From Thermomucor indicae-seudaticae (lineage: Eukaryota; Mucoromycota; Mucoromycetes; Mucorales; Lichtheimiaceae), in the NCBI GenBank assembly GCA_000787465.1, contig JSYX01000519.1:1-25236 (forward strand): 25,236 bases of DNA. Reading direction: 5' to 3'. The position numbers and the translations under genes were made by a program. The notes beneath the pieces are model-generated. The model had not been told where the DNA came from. It saw only the letters and a list, made by a program, of their open reading frames with translations, and did no database searches. Below are positions 19,279 to 25,236 of this stretch, in pieces. How positions within the stretch are numbered: position 1 is the first letter of the stretch; each line of letters begins with the position of its first letter.

Positions 19279-19662
19279 ATGTCGACAGAAGAACTTCCAA
19301 ATTTTAATGAGCAAGACAAGCGGGAACTTTCTCAGGTATTATAACGTTAATGAGGGCGGCTGTCTGAAAACTAATGGGGGGATCATTTAAGTTTCTCGAA
19401 GCCGAGAATGCCAAAGCTCGCGTTCAACAAGTCGTTCACTCTTTGACCGATACCTGCTGGGTAATGAACGCTTTGCGCCAAGCGGTATTCATGTTCTCTT
19501 CTTCTCTGACTAAACCGCGAACAGGACAAGTGTATCAACAAAGTGAGCAACAAGCTCGACCGTGGTGAAGAAGCCTGCCTTGCCAACTGTGTCGAACGTT
19601 TCCTCGACACGAGCGTCTTTATTGTCAAACGCTTGGAGAGCTTGCGAAGTGGTGCAATGTAG
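19279..19662 (+). CDS. TIM8: Small Tim chaperone Tim8
   Basis: Tim8 pairs with Tim13 in the mitochondrial intermembrane space and escorts hydrophobic precursors such as Tim23 to the inner membrane. The spliced protein has 87 residues. MSTEELPNFNEQDKRELSQ leads to FLEAENAKARVQQVVHSLTD. The twin CX3C motif is complete: Cys-Trp-Asp-Lys-Cys at 40-44 and Cys-Leu-Ala-Asn-Cys at 60-64, in the Tim8-typical contexts TDTCWDKC and ACLANCVERFLDTS. Introns are 19336-19391 and 19461-19524, both in phase 0; the second cuts between the first Cys pair. No presequence is expected, since Mia40 imports it. It converges on REX1B, with only 61 bp between the stop codons. Confidence 0.95.
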
Positions 19663-19723
19663 ATACTGCTAGAACTTCTAGAGGATATAAAGAATGGCAT
19701 ACTTTTCTTTTGCGGAACGCAAT

Positions 19724-20381
19724 TCACGGGACGAAAGAGAGCTCAGTTGCTTCTTGCCGTATTTCATCCCAGATTTCGTTAATGTCTTGGACGATATTCT
19801 CCAGTCTGTAAGGGTCAAAAAGTTCCTGTAAGGGGGTTGTCTGTCAAGGGCAAGAAAGGAAAAAGGTGTTTCATACCTGATACGCCGCTCCTGCACTGTG
19901 GCGTCATAGTCCTTTTCTTCTTCACGCGACCTGATCGTGAAGATCTGTACGTGCACTGTCTGTGAAGAAACTGTTGAGTCCGATCGTGCGGCATTTGTGC
20001 AAACCGATCCTGATTTACCTCGTGCAGCTTTTCCTTTTCTTTATTCTGTAATTGTCGAATCATGTTTGCAATGTCAGTGCGATCATATTCTTCGACCATT
20101 TCACGTTCGATCGCCTGTATCTCGGTCGATACATCTTGGAAGCCTTTCGTGACGACGCCACAAATCGAATGATACTGCTCAGCTGAACATTGGCCGTCGA
20201 GATAATCTTGAAATGCGCTATAATCCTGTCAGCACCAGTAGTTTATGCAATCTCAAGAGGTTGGGGAGAAGCATAACTCGTTGAATTCCTTGTACAGTTT
20301 AACGCGTGTGGCCTGAGCATTCAGCAAAGCATGCATTCGGCCCGACAGCGAACTTTCATTACCCGTGATGGTTTGGGCCAT
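19724..20381 (-). CDS. REX1-B domain protein (required for excision 1-B)
   Basis: The family is named after Chlamydomonas REX1, needed for nucleotide excision repair; its molecular role is unclear. The spliced protein is about 150 residues: MAQTITGNESSLSGRMHALL, then ATRVKLYKEFNDAFQDYLDG, YHSICGVVTKGFQDVSTEIQ, IRQLQNKEKEKLHE and a coiled-coil tail RRIRLENIVQDINEIWDEIR ending ELSFVP. The pattern R..LY..F..AF..YL, C..VT..F...S and LQ..E..KL agrees with what I remember of the human REX1BD protein. Three introns fit. The last uses the third AG after its branch region (acceptor ttacag just before CTGGAG), the only choice that keeps the frame. It shares a 131-bp divergent promoter with the large gene at 20513. 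Confidence 0.75.
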
Positions 20382-20512
20382 GGCTTTCGCGTGCTCTGTG
20401 ACTCAAACAGGACCGGGGCAGAAAAGAAGCACGCGGACAACCTTGTGAAATCCAACGCCTTTTCCGTCTCAGCCTTCTTTTTTTTCTCCTCTTTCATCGT
20501 TGTTCGTTCATC
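20382..20512. promoter_or_regulatory. Compact bidirectional promoter
   Basis: Only 131 bp separate the REX1B ATG (minus) and the next ATG at 20513 (plus). The plus-strand side is rich in T and C just before the ATG (ctcctctttcatcgttgttc). No clear TATA box is seen in either direction. Shared control is likely but not shown. Confidence 0.5.
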
Positions 20513-22446
20513 ATGTCGCAGCAGCACCCTTTGGACCTTGGCTCAACCGAGAACCGAGAAGGTGCTCGCACTCCCTCTACTGTTGCTGACGATGAGCTTA
20601 GTGCTTCCGATCTTGCACCTACTCGTCCGTTTTCGCCGCCTATTCCTGATAACGTTATCCGGGCTTCAAGTCCCTTTGGTCGTCGATATCTTAAACCAAT
20701 TAACGGTATACAGACTAAAGGATTTGCACGTTCAGGTAGGCGTCAGCGTCTATAAAAAGGAAACAATCTGGTGCTTATCGACATTGTCTCAAAGCGCAAA
20801 GACGATCCTCTGTCTTGACTCTGGGATCTATCGAACGGCTTCAAAACTTTTATGCTGTCCGAGAGCTAAAAGTCAACAAGTGAGAAAGAAGATTGAGAGT
20901 AATAGCGAGGAATGTAATAGCGAGAACTTATGGAAACATTTTGGTCTACTTAGAGCGGGCATGTTGGGTTTCCAAAAGCAAGCTTTGGTTGAAGAACCCG
21001 AGGATCTTGATAAATTACCGACACCTCAGGCACCGCCACCGAGTTGGTCTGGATTGGATGTAGAGACGGATTTGGACGTATTGCTCAGCCAATGTTTTGA
21101 CGATATCCAGCAAATGTTGACTCAATGGGCCATGGTGACGGGACCCCGGGAGCACCACAGCTACAGCAGCCAGGGCAGCCACACGAGCAATGATTCTGCT
21201 GACGATAATGGGTTTCAAATTTTGCCGCTACTAGACTCTGTAACCAAGATGATTAACTCGGTCAAGAATTATATGCATCAGCGTCATGACCTATCGGACG
21301 CAGCGTTTCAGAAAGTCCGCCATGCAGCCCTCAATCTACTGGAGTCTCTCAAAGTATTGGAGACTAGGTTCCGAAAGGATCAGGAGGATGAGAATGGCGA
21401 GTACACTTATCACACTTCAGAGTTCGGTATGCTCGAGAACGAGCGTCGTGCAATTCATAATTACTTGAGGACCGTGGAGAAGTATGCATTCAATCCACCG
21501 CATCATATCGGCAGTCCACCTGCGGTATTTTCCTCGGAAATCCGTGCACTGTTAGCCAGGACAGCCGTTGTGGATGATGTAAAGGAAGCACCATCCCCAT
21601 CGCAGCCAGCTCTGGGGATTCCTGTCTGGCTTGAACGGGGTTCCTTTCAAGGAGATGATTTAGGTGAGGAGAAATCACGGCAAATGATGGAGAGGGTTTA
21701 GACGGAAGTTGTCAGAATTAAGACGAATGGGTGAAGTGGCCTCATAGGTCGTTACCATGCGCTGTTGAACGATAATCGACATAGTGTTGAAGATGAGACG
21801 CAAAACACCGAGCCGATTCCAGACCCGCATGAAGACGAAGATGCGTTCTTAACATATCTTGCGTAAGTCATGCTTTTTTATCCACGCTTTTCGGCACCCA
21901 GAGATACTGACTGATATGTACGGATTATGCAGGGATGGAATAACTTTATGCAATGCGTACAACAACATTGTCAAGCGATCTCGCCGTCCATTTGGATACA
22001 TCAGCAAGATTCACAAGGACACACAGCGGACGTATCGGGCCACTGAAAATCTACGCTTCTTTGCTGCGTGAGTCCCAAAATGTATGTGATGTTCTTTTGG
22101 TTTCATTCCTAATGCTCTTGGTAGTGCATGTTCCTTCCGGTTTGATCTTACTCTAAAGGAGTTTGATCCATCAGAAGTGGCACGCAAGACGGATAAAGGC
22201 TTACAGATGGTGAGTATGATAAGAGGAATACATAGCTCTGTTGTGGGTTCTGGCTAAATATTGTAATAACAATAGCTCAAAGAAGCTGTTGCGGCTTTCT
22301 GTGAAACAGTTATCAAAGAACTGCGTGAATATGTGGATAACGCACGTTCACGGCGTTCATTGCCAGCACAGCCACCTGTTGAAGACCTAGTGACGGAATA
22401 TCTGGAAAAGAAACTGGTTCTTGAGAAGCAAGAATCATCCTCGTAG
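20513..22446 (+). CDS. Large conserved-looking fungal protein with CH-like C-terminal segment
   Basis: I do not recognise a named family. The spliced protein is about 517 residues with six introns (donors GTAGGC, GTGAGA, GTGAGG, GTAAGT, GTGAGT, GTGAGT; the second is only 41 nt). The N-terminus is disordered and Ser/Pro/Thr-rich (MSQQHPLDLGSTENREGART). Next come SIERLQNFYAVRELKVN and GLLRAGMLGFQKQALVEEP, then a helical middle region (LDVLLSQCFDDIQQMLTQWA, FQKVRHAALNLLESLKVLET). The C-terminal segment reads PVWLERGSFQGDDLGRYHAL...FLTYLADGITLCNAYNNIVK, then RPFGYI and ENLRFFAAACSFRFDL. The spacing L..L.DG..LC...N resembles the core of calponin-homology domains, so an actin or microtubule link is possible, but this is my inference. 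The end is a charged helix with stop at 22444-22446. Confidence 0.75.
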
Positions 22447-22727
22447 CTTATACCACACTTATTTTTATTGATATCCCCTTACCGTCTTATTCTTAACAGC
22501 ATATCCATAAGCATGGCATATATAGAAATGAAACAAGGCATTGAATTATTTTTATCATGTTCAACTAGAAGCCCACTTCACAAACCATGACCCTTACCAT
22601 ACGCCAGTGGCTGTGTGCGTTCTGTTTAGTCAACTGTACACAAGATAACCGTATGAGTTTTTGTTTCGTCAGCTACACAGTTTGGCATAGCAGCAATTAC
22701 TCTTTCGCAAAAGCTTGCAACGTCAAA

Positions 22728-24928
22728 ATGCATGCAGGCATTCTGCAAAGCGACCTGGTAGCTGAAAGCAACACAGTTGCCATTGCTCTCTATGAATCGA
22801 TACGTAATCATATTCAGCTTGCGTGTAGAGCTGTTGATCAACAGCAATTTCAAGAATCGATTATGCATTACGAATCAGCTATTAGCGAAGTAAATCAAGA
22901 GTTGTTGGCAGTTATTTTTGCTCATCGTGCACAATGCTATGAGAAGATGGAACAGTATGACTTAATGCTCTCCGACGCTAAGCGCGTCAGCGAGTGCTTC
23001 CCGACTTCGGCTCACGGATATATACAAACGGCACGAGCATTGCATCATAAGCAGGAACTCAGGGACGCATATCTTACATACGATGCTGGATTAAAGGCTG
23101 TGTCTCCAGACGATCCTCTGTATCAAACCTTGATCTCCTTGAAGGACAGCCTTGCTGCAGAGATCAGTCAGCGTAACTTTTCTCTTCTCGGACGGCTTCC
23201 ATGCGACGTTTTCGATCAGATATTTTCACAACTCTCAGTTATTGAGCGGACGAAGCGCACAATGACTTGTAAAAGCTGGAGAAGCATGTTACTCAACTGG
23301 GGCAACATGTGGAAGACGGTCGACATCAAGTGTATCGAGGAAAACAGAGTCCTTGATTGCATAAAGCGAATAGATGGCCGGAATGTCCGGGAACTCTCTA
23401 TCGATCTGTGGCTGGGTAATGAAAACGGCAATGTGTTGAATGCATTGGCACAAAATGGATATAATCAGCTGCAAGTCCTCGGTAACATGTTCGCTTTCCT
23501 TATTGCACAGTTCTTAATTTAACGCAGCGAAAGACATTCGTTCTCGCCAAGAGGTCCCGCACAACCCTTGGAAAGGGTTACTGGAAAGGAACTGTCAAAG
23601 TATCACAACGCTTGCTCTTAAGATCGTCGACACGTCACTGTTGGAAATCGCCTTGGAGACTTGCCAAAATCTGAAGCGTCTCAGGTGCAATATGGTCCCG
23701 AATTTTCCATACAGAGACGCTGATACTTTAAGGCTTCCGGAGCGACCCTTGAAACTGATGCACTTGGAGTTTCACTGGAACCCATATGACGATGCCATAG
23801 CTATACTGGAGTCTATCCTGCATCTCTCCCCTGATTTGAGATTCTTTGTGATAGCACCAGAAAGCTTTGGCCCCTTGGGACCCGAAGAGGGAGAGGAGAA
23901 TGAAGTTCTCAGGCTAGTGCATGAATACTGCCCGTCCTTGCTGCAGTTCCACATGGGCAGCTCCAGATATCTTGACCAGCAATCTATGCTAAGTACTATG
24001 GGTTCGACTACACGTGGTATCGTCTCAATCAATGATGCGCCAACAATCAATAAGAATGAACTTCAACAACTGCTTTCGAGACAACGTCTGGTGCTTGAAA
24101 TTTTTCGCTTGGATTTGAGTGAATCGATCTATGCGTATAGAGTATTGACATCAGTTGCATTGCTTCAAGGATTCTCAAGGCTCCGTAAATCAATCTAACA
24201 GAGTCAAAAACTTCTTCATATAACGACGGACATACTAAATCAAACACGGACGATGAGGACAAAAGCGCTTATGTGTGGCCCAGCTGTAAGCAGGTAGCAA
24301 CCATCATTCGTTACTCTCCGTTGCTCGACACCGTGCGACTGGTTGACTTTTATCTGAACGGCAGAGTCTACGAAAGCCTGGCCAACCTAAAGCATTTACG
24401 ACGTCTCGATTGCTAGAATGCGAAGGTGGAACGTTGGCAGCTATTAATCACTTTTTCCAGCATGCTGCTGCTCTCGGAGTCTTTTCATATGAGGAATACG
24501 GGATTGGTCTAGATGAAGAAGAAGAATCTCGTGTGGGACAAATTCTGCTCGCGATATCTCAAAGTCCACACAAGTCATTGAAGGAACTGCGTCTGCTGTC
24601 TGGCACGACCTATCTGGAAAACCATGTTACAGAGTTTGCCAGCAAAATGCAGAATAGCAAGCTACCACGAATCTGGCTTTGCAATAAGTATCTGGAGCAA
24701 TGGATATTGGAACAGTTTCTGGAAATTCCTGGTCTGAGATCGTTGCGTCTTCAAGGTGTCCATATATCTGATCGTGTAGACGTTTCGCTTGCTTTGGAGG
24801 GCCGCTGCGAACCTATGTGCGTTATACTCAAAACCGAAACTAAGATCAAACAAACCATGAACGGCACTTATATCAAAGCCAAGGGCGGACATGTGCAGTT
24901 TTATCCAAACCCACAGTTTACAACCTAG
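22728..24928 (+). CDS. TPR / F-box / LRR protein (Dia2/Pof3-like), frame broken twice
   Basis: The likely role is substrate receptor of an SCF (Skp1-Cullin-F-box) ubiquitin ligase; the TPR + F-box + LRR order is that of yeast Dia2 and fission-yeast Pof3. From ATG 22728 the TPR part covers about residues 23-128 (VIFAHRAQCYEKMEQYDLML, AYLTYDAGLKAVSPDDP). The F-box covers about 151-198 (LLGRLPCDVFDQIFSQL...CKSWRSMLLNWGNMWKTV). Leucine-rich repeats follow after a 46-nt intron at 23482-23527. The frame is then interrupted by TAA at 24196 and TAG at 24414, yet LRR-like coding resumes each time (CKQVATIIRYSPLL...LKHLRRLDC, then ECEGGTLAAINHFF...LRSLRLQGV) to a stop at 24926-24928. Each break can be read as a one-base indel, an assembly error, or a 17- or 14-nt GT...AG segment. 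A decayed paralog lies at 5966-6419. Confidence 0.75.
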
Positions 24929-25138
24929 TGACATAGTTGGCGATAATACGGGACACACAAACTCCTGGATATTTGCATTTTACTTGCTACTGAACATACC
25001 TTGATGCTTGTATCGATTACCACAAGACGAAATAACCTTTTTCTAAATTAGCAGAAGACCCTGTATTCACACGTGAGCAGAACGCCATTGTTTTCCATGC
25101 AAATGTTTTATCGTGTGCCGTATAAAGATGACAGACTG

Positions 25139-25236
25139 TTACAGCTCTTCTTTTACCTTAGCAACTGCACAATTAACTTTGTTGACTAACCCAAGATGTA
25201 TATCGATGTACTGCAAAGCGATCTTCTTGTTGAGGA
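25139..25236 (-). CDS. C-terminal end of a gene running off the window
   Basis: On the minus strand the last 98 bases form an open frame ending at stop 25139-25141, with tail ALQYIDIHLGLVNKVNCAVA followed by KVKEEL. The helical, Leu/Val/Lys-rich tail looks coding, but the piece is too short to identify. It converges on the F-box gene, 210 bp away. Confidence 0.35.
   Translation of the reverse strand, partial: LNKKIALQYIDIHLGLVNKVNCAVAKVKEEL

Noticed and set aside
20331..21701. A 456-codon plus-strand open frame, the longest in the window
   Set aside because: Its first part is antisense to REX1B and reads through the promoter and two introns of the gene at 20513. Only the portion from about 20922 to 21662 is a true exon of that gene.
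1..25236. CRISPR arrays, transposases, retroelements, rRNA genes and biosynthetic clusters
   Set aside because: No regularly spaced repeats, reverse transcriptase, integrase or transposase motifs, rRNA-like sequence or multi-enzyme pathway genes were seen on either strand.

Overview
The window is nuclear DNA of a fungus. It holds about 17 intron-rich genes on both strands. Most introns are 45-75 nt, with GT...AG ends, a CTAAC/CTGAC-like branch site and a short pyrimidine tract. Recognised products (Mtf1-type mitochondrial transcription factor, fungal-type complex I B15/NDUFB4 subunit, Tim8, Dph3, Yet3/BAP31, Sel1-repeat protein, perilipin, P5C dehydrogenase) fix the kingdom. The mix of a perilipin, an ELM1-family protein and a REX1-B-domain protein with short introns and AT-rich spacers suggests an early-diverging fungus, probably Mucoromycota. 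That placement is an inference.

Layout. 1-3.2 kb: a charged coiled-coil protein on the minus strand and two poorly resolved coding-like loci on the plus strand. 3.7-5.6 kb: MTF1 (+) converging on NDUFB4 (-). 6.0-6.4 kb: a frameshifted relic of a TPR/F-box gene (-). 6.7-9.1 kb: hotdog thioesterase and DPH3 in tandem (+), converging on a BAP31/Yet3 gene (-). 9.3-11.3 kb: an ELM1-family gene (+) with a predicted mitochondrial presequence. 11.4-13.7 kb: a tiny Cys-rich protein (+) converging on a Sel1-repeat gene (-). 14.2-17.1 kb: P5C dehydrogenase (-) with a possible orphan gene 61 bp behind it (-). 17.6-22.4 kb: perilipin (+), TIM8 (+), REX1B (-), and a large fungal protein of unknown role (+) sharing a 131-bp divergent promoter with REX1B. 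22.7-24.9 kb: a TPR/F-box/LRR gene (+) whose frame is broken twice. At the right edge is the C-terminal tail of one more minus-strand gene.

Functional theme: five of the recognised genes serve mitochondria (MTF1, NDUFB4, ELM1-like, P5CDH, TIM8), and a lipid theme is visible in the thioesterase, perilipin and ER BAP31 genes. Nothing suggests an operon or a dedicated defence or secondary-metabolite system. The points most worth checking are the decayed F-box paralog, frame breaks that coincide with 14-17-nt GT...AG segments, an unusually high share of GC-AG introns (4 of about 51 that I placed), and several short lineage-specific proteins. Exon boundaries were placed by eye from splice signals, reading phase and remembered family motifs; no alignment was run.
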